A DNA stretch of 27,289 bases from CAZGTQ01 sp964528575. GTDB lineage: Bacteria; Planctomycetota; UBA1135; GCA-002686595. Made by a program: the position numbers and the translations under genes. The notes under the pieces were generated by a model. It was given only the letters and a program-made list of their open reading frames with translations, ran no database searches and was not told the DNA's origin. How positions within the stretch are numbered: position 1 is the first letter of the stretch; the number at the start of each line of letters is the position of its first letter. The stretch covers positions 1 through 27,289 of the forward strand of contig CAZGTQ010000449.1 of assembly GCA_964528575.1 (NCBI GenBank), written 5' to 3'. This document shows positions 7,986 through 15,257 of this stretch, one piece after another.

Positions 7986-8642
7986 ATGAGCTCCTTCGCC
8001 CGCACGACACGCGTTCTGGTGCCCTGCGTCCTCGTGGCGGCGCTGCTCGCGACGTGCGACGGCGGCGTCGCCGGCTCCGGCGGCTCGCTCGGGCCGAAGC
8101 TCGACGCCGCGGCGAAGGACCCGGCCGCCTTCGGCGAGGTCGCGGACTTCGAGCTCGTGCGCCACGACGGGGAGACGGTGACGCTCGCCGACCTGCGCGG
8201 CAAGCCGTGGGTGCTCGGGACGATGTTCACGTCGTGCCGCGGCCCGTGCCCGGGCTTGACGCGCAGCATGCGCGCGATCCAGGACGCGCTCGAGGGCACC
8301 GACACCGTGCTCGTCTCGCTCTCGGTCGATCCGACCGAGGACACGCCCGAGCGGCTGACCGACTACGCGCGCGCGTTCGACGCGGACACGAGCTCGTGGT
8401 GGTTCCTCACCGGCGAGGAGCGCGAGATCTACGACCTGATCCGCACGAGCTTCAAGATGGCGGTCGCGCGCGACGAGGCGGCCCGCGAGGAGGCCGGCGA
8501 CACGAACGGTCACGTGTTCACGCACGATACGCGCCTCGTCGCGATCGATCGTACGGGCCAGGTGCGCGGCTGGTACCACCACGAGGAGCAGCGCGAGGGC
8601 CTGATCGAGCGCATGCGCCGCCTCGCGTCGACCTCGCCGTGA
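7986..8642 (+). CDS. sco: SCO1/SenC-family copper chaperone for CuA assembly
   Basis: This 218-residue protein starts at ATG 7986. An N-terminal hydrophobic segment ends in L-L-A-T-C (Cys24), which resembles a lipobox but has Thr at -1, so anchoring could be by lipid or by uncleaved helix. The thioredoxin-like domain carries the Sco copper site: Cys84 and Cys88 (CRGPC) plus His180 (VFTHDTRL). Sco proteins deliver copper to, or reduce the cysteines of, the CuA site of CoxB. Its stop overlaps the next gene's GTG start (GTGA), so Sco and the DUF420 protein are translationally coupled. Confidence 0.94.
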   Translation: MSSFARTTRVLVPCVLVAALLATCDGGVAGSGGSLGPKLDAAAKDPAAFGEVADFELVRHDGETVTLADLRGKPWVLGTMFTSCRGPCPGLTRSMRAIQDALEGTDTVLVSLSVDPTEDTPERLTDYARAFDADTSSWWFLTGEEREIYDLIRTSFKMAVARDEAAREEAGDTNGHVFTHDTRLVAIDRTGQVRGWYHHEEQREGLIERMRRLASTSP

Positions 8643-9094
8643 CCGCGGGCCTGGAGGACGCGCCGCGCTCGATCCTGCCGGCCGTCAACGCCTGCTTGAA
8701 CGCGACGGCGACGGTCCTGCTCGTCGCAGGCTGGATCCTGATCCGCCGCGGCGCGCGCGACGCCCACGCGAACGCGATGCGCGCCGCCTTCGTCGCGAGC
8801 GCGATCTTCCTCGCGTGCTACCTCTGGTACCACTTCGTCGTCGTCCCCGAGCTCGGCCACACGCCGTTCCGCGGCGGCCAGCCGTGGAAGTCGCTCTACT
8901 ACGCGCTGCTCGTGAGCCACGTGCTGCTGGCGGTCGTCAACCTGCCGATGGTGCTCGCGACGCTGTGGCTGGCGCACAAGCGCGCATGGCAGCGCCACGT
9001 GCGCTTGGCGCGCTGGACGCTGCCGATCTGGCTGTACGTCTCGGTGACGGGCGTCCTCGTCTACCTGGTGCTGTACCAGTGGAATCCGGTCTAA
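8639..9094 (+). CDS. ctaM: DUF420 membrane protein, CtaM-like oxidase assembly factor
   Basis: This 151-residue protein starts at GTG 8639 inside the sco stop. Four membrane helices are visible (about 14-37, 46-65, 82-106 and 119-145). Family features are the N-terminal LPAVNACLNATA, the YLWYHFVV segment and the HV-LARWTLPIWLYVSVTGV stretch. DUF420 includes Bacillus CtaM (YozB), which is needed to assemble the aa3/caa3-type oxidases. Its place directly after sco fits that role. The symbol is by family and context, not by close similarity. The next reading frame, the selenoprotein candidate, starts 1 bp after its stop. Confidence 0.85.
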   Translation: MTAGLEDAPRSILPAVNACLNATATVLLVAGWILIRRGARDAHANAMRAAFVASAIFLACYLWYHFVVVPELGHTPFRGGQPWKSLYYALLVSHVLLAVVNLPMVLATLWLAHKRAWQRHVRLARWTLPIWLYVSVTGVLVYLVLYQWNPV

Positions 9095-9095
9095 G

Positions 9096-9416
9096 ATGCG
9101 GGTCGTGGTGAGCACCTACCTACGTCTGCGCACTGCGTTCCTCGCGCTCCTCGTCTGGATCGCGAGCGCGCCCGCCGCGTTCCCGTGAGAGAGCTGCAAG
9201 GAGGCGGTCGCTTCCAGCCAAGCGAACTTCGCGCGCGGCCTGAACGCGAGCATCGTCTTCATGCTCGCGGTCGTGTTCGGGCTGCCGCTCGTCTTCGGGC
9301 TGCTGGTCTGGCGCTCGTACCGCGTCGCCCGCGCCCGCGCCGCCGCCGGCGAGGCGTACCAGCCCGAGGGCAAGCTGCGCTGGGACGGCCTCGGCTCGGC
9401 GGGCGACCCGCGATGA
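9096..9416 (+). CDS. Candidate selenoprotein: small exported UxxC membrane protein of the oxidase assembly locus (in-frame TGA = Sec31)
   Basis: Reading from ATG 9096 (1 bp after the DUF420 stop), the frame meets TGA at 9186-9188 and then stays open to TGA 9414-9416, which overlaps the ogt start as ATGA. With TGA read as selenocysteine the protein has 106 residues: a signal peptide (basic start, hydrophobic 14-23, likely cleavage near A-P-A-A), then U31-E-S-C34-K-E-A, a membrane helix at about 50-72, and a basic tail ending in PEGKLRWDGLG. Both sides of the TGA have the same GC-rich coding style. Sec occupies exactly the first position of a CxxC-type redox motif placed outside the membrane. 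A SECIS-like hairpin lies immediately downstream. The likely role is thiol redox or copper transfer beside Sco and CtaM. The alternative is a single TGC-to-TGA nonsense mutation or a sequencing error. Confidence 0.75.
9193..9218 (+). promoter_or_regulatory. Bacterial SECIS-like stem-loop downstream of the in-frame TGA
   Basis: The upper stem pairs 9200-9205 (GGAGGC) with 9210-9215 (GCTTCC): six pairs including one G-U. The apical loop is GGTC (9206-9209). Three further pairs (9193-9195 with 9216-9218) form a lower stem, with GCAA bulged on the 5' side. Seventeen nucleotides separate the TGA from the loop, within the 16-37 nt known for bacterial SECIS elements. The loop opens with GG and matches the GGUC in the loop of the E. 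coli fdhF element that SelB reads. It lies within the coding sequence, as bacterial SECIS elements do. Confidence 0.6.
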
Positions 9417-9946
9417 GCGTCGTGTGGCAGCGGGTGACGACGCGCGTCGGCGCGCTCGCGCTCGCGGCCACCGAGAGCGGCGTGTGCTTCGCGAGCCTCG
9501 GCTCGGCGGAGCGCGCGCAGGAGCGGCTGCGGGCGTGGGTCGCGGAGCACGAGGGGGGAGCTGCGCTCGTGCGCGGCGAGAGCGCGCCGCTCGTCGACGC
9601 TCTCGAGCGCGTCCGCGCGTACGCCGAGGGGCGCGAGTCTCGCTTCGACGAGCTTCGGCTCGACCTGCGCGGCACGCCGTTCCAGCTCGCGGTGTGGAGC
9701 GCGCTGCGCGCGATCCCCTTGGGCGAGACGCGCACGTACGGCGAGCTCGCCCGCGCGCTCGGCCGCCCGGGCGCGGCGCGCGCCGTCGGCCGCGCGAACG
9801 GCGCGAATCCCGTACCGCTGATCGTCCCGTGCCACCGCGTCGTCGCCCAGGCCGGCCTCGGCGGCTTCACGGGCGGCATCGAGCACAAGGTGCGCCTGCT
9901 CGAGCACGAGGGCGCGCTCCGCCCGCGGCTGCCGTTCCCGAGCTGA
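9413..9946 (+). CDS. ogt: Methylated-DNA--[protein]-cysteine S-methyltransferase
   Basis: This 177-residue protein starts at ATG 9413, overlapping the stop of the preceding selenoprotein frame. The C-terminal methyltransferase domain is complete: GTPFQLAVWSALRAIPLGET (about 87-106), the helix-turn-helix Arg finger region ARAVGRANGANP, and the methyl-accepting Cys140 in VPCHRVV. It repairs O6-alkylguanine by irreversible transfer to the cysteine. No AraC-type activator domain is fused, so it is the stand-alone Ogt/MGT type. It ends the oxidase operon; its stop lies 2 bp from the stop of the convergent CHAT gene, with no obvious terminator between them. Confidence 0.93.
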   Translation: MSVVWQRVTTRVGALALAATESGVCFASLGSAERAQERLRAWVAEHEGGAALVRGESAPLVDALERVRAYAEGRESRFDELRLDLRGTPFQLAVWSALRAIPLGETRTYGELARALGRPGAARAVGRANGANPVPLIVPCHRVVAQAGLGGFTGGIEHKVRLLEHEGALRPRLPFPS

Positions 9947-9948
9947 TT

Positions 9949-12900
9949 CTAGTTCGGGTCGCCGCTCAGCACCCACGCCGCCCATTGGCTCACGGGCGCG
10001 CCGGCCGCGCGCAGGTCGCACTTCGCCTTCCAGAGCGCCTCGGCCTTGGGCAGCTCCTCGATCCACAAGTACGTGTAGAAGAGCTCCATGAGCTTGCGCG
10101 TCGCGGCGTCGTCCACCTTCCATAGCGACGTGATCGCGGTGCGCGCGCCGGCCGCGTGGAGCGCGGCTTGGAGCGACTCGATGCCCATGCCCGCGCTGCG
10201 GATGCCGACGTTGGTCTCGCACGCGGAGAGTACGGCGAGCTCGCACTGGGACAGATCGACGCCTGCGAGCTCCTCCGCCGTCATGATCCCCGGCACGCGC
10301 CCGAGCGAGTCGCGCCCGCGGTTTGCGCCCGCGAGTGCGAGACCGCAGTAGCTGAGCGGAGAGAACGCCCGCACGCGCTCGTCGAGGTTCCTGCGCAAGG
10401 AGAGCGGCTCGCTCTCGTGGGGCTCCTCCAACTGCATCTCGGCGAACCACCCGTGCGTCGCAACGTGGACGAAGCGCTTCCCTGGAGCGTGCTCGTGAAA
10501 CGCGGCCTTCGTCGCGTTCTCGCCCGTCAGGACCGTGCCCCTCCGGAGCTCCACCGCCTCGAACAGGAGCTTCACCCGCTCGGCCTCGGCACCGGTGAAG
10601 AAGAGCGGCTCGAACCGCGTGGGCTGGCCCGACCCGCGCTCACCCGCTTCGATCACGGCCGACCCCGCGTCGACCGCCTGCGCAGGCCCGGCGCCTTGCG
10701 CGTCGAACGCCGCTCCGCCGAGCGCGAGAAGCTCCGGGGCGGGCGTGTCCGGGAGCGGATGCGACGCGACGAGGCGCCGGAACGAGAGCTGGTTCACGAC
10801 GCGATACCGATCGCCGACGCGACCGTCGCCGAGCGGAAGCGCTTCGAGCGGCACCGCGTGCACGAGGTCCGCGGCACACACGAGCAGCGTCGTCGTCTCT
10901 TCGCCGAGCTCGGCGAGCAGCGGATCGAGGAGCCGCGCCCGCAGAGCCTCCCCTGCGTTTCGCTCCCGGTCGAACCCGGGCGTCGTACGCCCGATGCCGC
11001 GCTGGAGCGGCGCGCCGAGTACGCTTCGCCAGCCTTCGACCAGCTCCTGCAGCTCCTCCGCGGCCGCCAGCTCGACCTCGACGATGGCGCCGTTCGGGCG
11101 CAGGACGTGCGCCGCGACCACGTCGCCTCGACATGTCGGCTCGTCCTCGAAGTGCCCGCTCAGATCGTGGACACGCAGGAAGCCGATCGCGACCTCGGCA
11201 TCGAGCAAGGCTCTCGCGACGTCGGCGGAACGGATCGCGGCGGTCGTCCTGCCTTGCTCAGCCAGCAGCCTCCGTTCCAGCTTGTCGCGTTCGGCCGTCA
11301 GGGACTCGATCTCGCCCTGCAGGCCGCCTTTCCTCGTGCCGTCGCGGAGGGGGTCCGCGAGCAGGTCACCGATCCGGCCACGCACGAGCAACAGCCTCTC
11401 CCGCAACGCCGTGAGGGAGGGGGGCGTACGCGAGACTCCCGACAGGAGATCTCTGCTGCTCGCGCCGCGCAGGGTCTCGTTGAGGTCGAAGCGGAGCCGT
11501 GACTCGCCGGAAGCGCTCAAGCACCGCACGACGGAGTGCTTGTGAGCATAGGCTCCGACGAGCGCGTCGGCTTCGCGACGCGAGAAGGAGGTAGCAGCGA
11601 TTTCGACGCCGGCGAGCATCCCCGACGCGAGATCCAACACGAGCGTGTGGGCGCCCGCCGGATCGCCCTGCTCCGCCATCGTTACGGCGAGGTTCTGTCG
11701 GGCGTCGAGCAGGCCGGGGTGGTCGTCGGACAACGTGCGTTCGCAGCCAGCGAGCGCGTGCTCCAAGAGCGCACGCGCGCCGGCGAGGTCGCCCCGTTTC
11801 GCCATCATGTTCGCGAGGTTCTGTCGAACGACGAGCAGTTGGGGGTGGTCGTCGGGCCATGCACGTTCGCAGGCTGCAAGCAGGCCCTCCTGCACCGCAC
11901 GAGCACCGGCGAGATCGCCTTGTTCGTACATCGTGACGGCCAGGTTCTGCCGTGCGGCGAGCAGTTGCGGGTGGTCCTCGGGCAGCGAACGCTCGTAGGC
12001 CTCGAGCGCGCGCTCCTCGAGTGCTTGGGCGCCGGCAAGATCGCCCTGCGCCGCCATGGTGGCGGCGAGGTTGCGCCGCGCGACCTGCACGTGCGGGTGG
12101 TCTTCGGGCAAGGCTCGCTCGAAAGCCGAGAGCGTGCGCTCGAAGAGTGCGCGCGCGGCCGCGAGGTCACCCTGCTCCGCCATCGTGCTCGCGAGGTTCT
12201 GCCGTGCGGCGACCAGGTGAGGGTGGTCCTCGGGCAGCGTGCGCTCGTATGCTGCGAGCACTTGCTCCCCGAGCGCGCGCGCACCGGCGGTATCGCCCTG
12301 CGCGTACATGAGAATGGCGAGGTTCTGCCGGGCCCTGATCAGATCGGGGTGGTCATGGGGCAGCGTGCGCTGCTGGGCGGCGAGCACGCTCTCCGTGAGC
12401 ATGCGGGCACCGGCGAGCTCGCCCTGCGCGAGCATCGTGACGGCGAGGTTCTGCCGCGCGTCGAGCAGATCGGGGTGATCCGCGGGCAGCGTTCGCTCGG
12501 CGTCGGCGAGCGCGCGCTCCTCGATCGCGCGGGCACCGGCGAGATCACCCTGTTCCGCAAGCGTTGCGGCGAGGTTGCGCCGTGCGGCGAGCAGATCGGG
12601 ATGGTCCGCCAGCAGCGTGCGTTCGCGAGAGCGCAAGACGCGTTCGAAGAGCGAGCGAGCGCCGGCGAGATCGCCCTGTTCGAACATCATGGAGGCGAGG
12701 TTCTGCCGCGCACGGACCAGGTCCGGATGGTCTCCGTGTAGCAAGCGCTCCCGGGCCGCGAGCACACGCTCCGCGAGCGCTCGGGCACCGACGAGATCGC
12801 CCCGCATCCGCATCATGCTTGCTAGATTCAGGCGCGCGGCGAGCAGGTCGGGGTGGTCTTCGGGCAACGCGCGCTCGCGGGCCGCGAGCGTCAGATTCCA

Positions 12901-13506
12901 CGCGACCCAGCACGCGTCGATCGCCCCGAGCCGGTCCGCCACGAATCCGCTCCGCCAGGCCAGCTCGGTGATGCGACTACTCTGCTCGCGACCCCGCGCG
13001 CCGCGCAGCACGTCGATAGCCTCCGCCACGATGGCTCGAGCACGCTCGAAGTCCTTCTCCGCCTCTGCAGCTTCGGCGTTCGCCAACAGCGCCTTCGCCC
13101 GCTCGACGGCGGCGCGCGTCTCGTCCGTCTCCGGGCACGCGAGCCAGTGGAGCTCGGCCGCGCCTGCGCTGCCGTCCACCGCGTGCACGGCCATCGTGAC
13201 CGGCTCGCCCGGCTCGACAGTCAGCCGCAGCGACGCTGTCGTTCCGCCGCCGGAGTCGTCGTCCGCCTTCGCGTCGCGCGTGCCGACGACGACGGCGAGC
13301 ACCGGGTCGATCTCGTTCGAGCGCACCCAGACGTACAGCGTGCCGTCGAAGTCGGCCATCCCCTCGACGAGCGCGCCGTCGGTTCCGAGCTGGAGCTCGG
13401 CGACGCGGTGCAGCGGGTCGTCGGCGTGGACGTGGAACGGGTTCGCCGACTCCTGAGCGGCGGGAGCTCCGCTCAGCACGAGCACCGTGGCAAGCAGCGT
13501 GCGCAT
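9949..13506 (-). CDS. Exported TPR-CHAT protein (ten TPRs plus caspase-like CHAT domain)
   Basis: The start is ATG 13506, preceded by GGAGGTGAT 8 bp away; a GTG at 13515 lies within that ribosome-binding site and is less likely. The product has 1185 residues. Order: signal peptide (1-19, ending A-P-A), a beta-rich domain (about 25-130), a helical linker, ten 42-residue TPR_10/12-type repeats (residues 211-630; core D-H-P-x-L-x-x-A-R-x-N-L-A), a second linker, and a C-terminal CHAT domain (about 800-1185). The catalytic pair is visible as His1018 (VATHGWF) and Cys1096 (LSACETN). CHAT domains are caspase-like peptidases, often found with TPR sensors. Export of this one is unusual. The substrate is unknown; the flanking convergent and divergent genes do not suggest one. 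Confidence 0.92.
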   Translation of the reverse strand: MRTLLATVLVLSGAPAAQESANPFHVHADDPLHRVAELQLGTDGALVEGMADFDGTLYVWVRSNEIDPVLAVVVGTRDAKADDDSGGGTTASLRLTVEPGEPVTMAVHAVDGSAGAAELHWLACPETDETRAAVERAKALLANAEAAEAEKDFERARAIVAEAIDVLRGARGREQSSRITELAWRSGFVADRLGAIDACWVAWNLTLAARERALPEDHPDLLAARLNLASMMRMRGDLVGARALAERVLAARERLLHGDHPDLVRARQNLASMMFEQGDLAGARSLFERVLRSRERTLLADHPDLLAARRNLAATLAEQGDLAGARAIEERALADAERTLPADHPDLLDARQNLAVTMLAQGELAGARMLTESVLAAQQRTLPHDHPDLIRARQNLAILMYAQGDTAGARALGEQVLAAYERTLPEDHPHLVAARQNLASTMAEQGDLAAARALFERTLSAFERALPEDHPHVQVARRNLAATMAAQGDLAGAQALEERALEAYERSLPEDHPQLLAARQNLAVTMYEQGDLAGARAVQEGLLAACERAWPDDHPQLLVVRQNLANMMAKRGDLAGARALLEHALAGCERTLSDDHPGLLDARQNLAVTMAEQGDPAGAHTLVLDLASGMLAGVEIAATSFSRREADALVGAYAHKHSVVRCLSASGESRLRFDLNETLRGASSRDLLSGVSRTPPSLTALRERLLLVRGRIGDLLADPLRDGTRKGGLQGEIESLTAERDKLERRLLAEQGRTTAAIRSADVARALLDAEVAIGFLRVHDLSGHFEDEPTCRGDVVAAHVLRPNGAIVEVELAAAEELQELVEGWRSVLGAPLQRGIGRTTPGFDRERNAGEALRARLLDPLLAELGEETTTLLVCAADLVHAVPLEALPLGDGRVGDRYRVVNQLSFRRLVASHPLPDTPAPELLALGGAAFDAQGAGPAQAVDAGSAVIEAGERGSGQPTRFEPLFFTGAEAERVKLLFEAVELRRGTVLTGENATKAAFHEHAPGKRFVHVATHGWFAEMQLEEPHESEPLSLRRNLDERVRAFSPLSYCGLALAGANRGRDSLGRVPGIMTAEELAGVDLSQCELAVLSACETNVGIRSAGMGIESLQAALHAAGARTAITSLWKVDDAATRKLMELFYTYLWIEELPKAEALWKAKCDLRAAGAPVSQWAAWVLSGDPN
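11617..12876 (-). repeat. Ten tandem 126-bp units encoding the TPR array
   Basis: Ten consecutive 126-bp units, each coding 42 residues, run from 12876 down to 11617. They share the core coding for DHPxLxxARxNLAxxMxxQGDLAGARAL. The first and last units are the most diverged. Strong DNA-level similarity between units points to recent expansion or gene conversion and makes the number of units prone to variation and assembly collapse. Confidence 0.85.
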
Positions 13507-13649
13507 CGAGATCACCTCCGGGTCTCAGCATAGTCGCGGGGGTGGCGAGCGACCGGAGACGTCCGGCTTGCGTGTCGGCCGAGCGATGCTCCCGTCGTTT
13601 TCTTGCTGCGCGAGTGCAACCGCTCGCGCGACCGCGCGGTCTCTCGGGC

Positions 13650-14615
13650 GTGAAGGCCGCTCCACGCTGTTTCGCCGGCTTCGTCGCAGGGGCGCTCGTC
13701 GCGCTCTGTTCCTGGCTCGCGCCGCGCTGCGGGCCGCTCGGGCCCGGGGCGGCGGAGGTCTGGGTCGCGGATCGTGACGACGACCGCGTGGTCGCGCTCG
13801 ATCGCGACCTGTATCGCGTGCGGGCGCATCCGATCCGTGCGCCGGTCGCGCTGGCGGTGCGGGCGGACGGCGAGCTCTGGGTCGCGTCCGCGGCCGAGCG
13901 GCATCCGCTCGGCGCGCACCGGATCGTGCGGCTCGGGGTGGACGGCGCGGAGCGCGCGGCGGCGAAGCTCGGGCCCGTGCTCGCGCTCGTGGCGGACGGC
14001 GGCGGCGATGCGCTCGTGCTCTCGTGGCCCGACGCCAATGAGCGGAGCGCGCGCGTCGTGCGCGTGAACGCGGCGGGGGAGATCCGCGAGCTCGTCCGTC
14101 TGCCCGGAGCGAGCGCGCTCGCGGGCGCGGGCGACGCGGCGCTCGCGGGCGGCCGCGGGGGCGCGCTCGTGCTCGTGGCCGCGCACGACGGGGCGGTGCG
14201 CGCGCGGGCGACGCTCGGCGGCGAGATCGGCGCGCTCGCGGCGGCCGAGGGTGCGGGCTGGTGGGCGCTCGACGTCGCCGGGACGGGGCGGCTCGTGCGG
14301 CTCGACGCGCGGCTCGCCGTCCTGTCGAGCGTCGAGCTGGGCGTGCACGCGCACGAGCTCGCGCCGGCGGGCGAGAGCGTGTGGATCGTCGACGGCGCGG
14401 AGCCGCTCGCGCGGCGCTACGGCGCGCGCGGCGCGCTCGAGCTCGAGGTCGCATCGCTCCCGCTCGTCGGTTGGGGCGGCGCGGTCGCGTGGCACGACGA
14501 CGCGTGCCTGATCGCGGCCCCCGGCGCGCTGCTGCACGTCGGCCGCGACGGCGCGCTGCTGCCGGGGCAGGGCGGCTTCCGCTTCCTCGTCGACGTGGCG
14601 CGGGTGCCGCCGTGA
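13650..14615 (+). CDS. Exported beta-propeller-like protein, function unknown
   Basis: The product has 321 residues if GTG 13650 is the start. This start is chosen because it gives a signal-peptide-like N-terminus (Lys, then a hydrophobic stretch from Phe8 to Leu19); the open frame reaches back to 13542, so the start is uncertain. The body is a series of short beta-strand repeats of the type 'V-W-V-A-D-x-x-D-D-R-V-V-A-L-D' and 'G-E-L-W-V-A-S', which recalls NHL/YncE/SMP-30-type propellers. About five or six such blades can be counted. No catalytic motif is visible. It diverges from the CHAT gene across about 140 bp and converges with the Nudix gene, whose stop is 15 bp away. Confidence 0.65.
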   Translation: MKAAPRCFAGFVAGALVALCSWLAPRCGPLGPGAAEVWVADRDDDRVVALDRDLYRVRAHPIRAPVALAVRADGELWVASAAERHPLGAHRIVRLGVDGAERAAAKLGPVLALVADGGGDALVLSWPDANERSARVVRVNAAGEIRELVRLPGASALAGAGDAALAGGRGGALVLVAAHDGAVRARATLGGEIGALAAAEGAGWWALDVAGTGRLVRLDARLAVLSSVELGVHAHELAPAGESVWIVDGAEPLARRYGARGALELEVASLPLVGWGGAVAWHDDACLIAAPGALLHVGRDGALLPGQGGFRFLVDVARVPP

Positions 14616-14630
14616 CGGCGAGCCTGTCAG

Positions 14631-15167
14631 CTAGCGGCCCAGGAGCAGCCACGCGGCCGCGATCAGCGTCTTCGCGTCGCGCGTCCCGCCGGCGAAGAGC
14701 TCCGCCGGCGCGGCGCGCACCACCTCGATCTCCTCGTCGTCGTCGGCCGCGAGGCCGCCGCCCGGGACCGGCTCGAGGCCGCGTGCGACGAAGAGCGTGT
14801 GCAGCTCCGAGCAGAAGCCGGGCGCGGGGAAGAACGTGCACGCGCGCTCCCACGTCGCGGCGCGGTGGCCGGTCTCCTCCTCGAGCTCGCGCTGCGCGGC
14901 CGCGAGCGGGTCGTCGTCGCCCGGCTCGAGCCGCCCGGCGGGGATCTCGACGATCCAGTCGCCGACCGGATGGCGGTACTGGCGCACGAGCAGCAGCTCG
15001 CCCTCGTCCGTCACCGCCGCGACGCAGACCGCGCCGGCGTGCTCGACGACGTCGACCTGCTGGCGCAGGCCGGACGGGAGCCGCACCGTCTCGCGCAGCA
15101 CGTCGAAGACGTGCCCCTGGTGGATCCGCTCGGACGCGAGGAGCTCGACGTCGGGGTGGCGCTGCAT
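14631..15167 (-). CDS. Nudix hydrolase, ADP-ribose pyrophosphatase-like
   Basis: The product has 178 residues from ATG 15167; a much longer open frame upstream on this strand is a GC-rich shadow of the gene on the other strand. The Nudix box runs IPAGRLEPGDDD...QRELEEETGH (about residues 95-121), with the catalytic REL-EEETG core. Compared with the usual spacing it has one extra residue in the acidic loop (DDD). The upstream VRQYRHPVGDWIVEIPAG and downstream PAPGFCSELHTLFVARGL are typical of the ADP-ribose/sugar-nucleotide branch (NudF/YffH-like). It probably hydrolyses ADP-ribose to AMP and ribose-5-phosphate. It diverges from the GT-C-like gene across 90 bp. Confidence 0.88.
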   Translation of the reverse strand: MQRHPDVELLASERIHQGHVFDVLRETVRLPSGLRQQVDVVEHAGAVCVAAVTDEGELLLVRQYRHPVGDWIVEIPAGRLEPGDDDPLAAAQRELEEETGHRAATWERACTFFPAPGFCSELHTLFVARGLEPVPGGGLAADDDEEIEVVRAAPAELFAGGTRDAKTLIAAAWLLLGR

Positions 15168-15257
15168 CGCGGGGATCGTAGGAGCACCCGGCCCTGGGAG
15201 CGTGCGGCGCGCTCGTTTATCTTCGCGCGCCCGAAAGGGCCAGCCGAGCCGCCGTCC

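Noticed and set aside
9096..9188. A 30-residue peptide ending at TGA 9186 as the complete gene
   Set aside because: It would be only a signal peptide with nothing exported, and the following 75 codons remain open and protein-like with a membrane helix and an ATGA link to ogt. Selenocysteine readthrough explains both parts better.
11617..12876. Evenly spaced repeats as a CRISPR array or minisatellite
   Set aside because: The period is 126 bp with no distinct spacers, and every unit encodes a TPR in frame.
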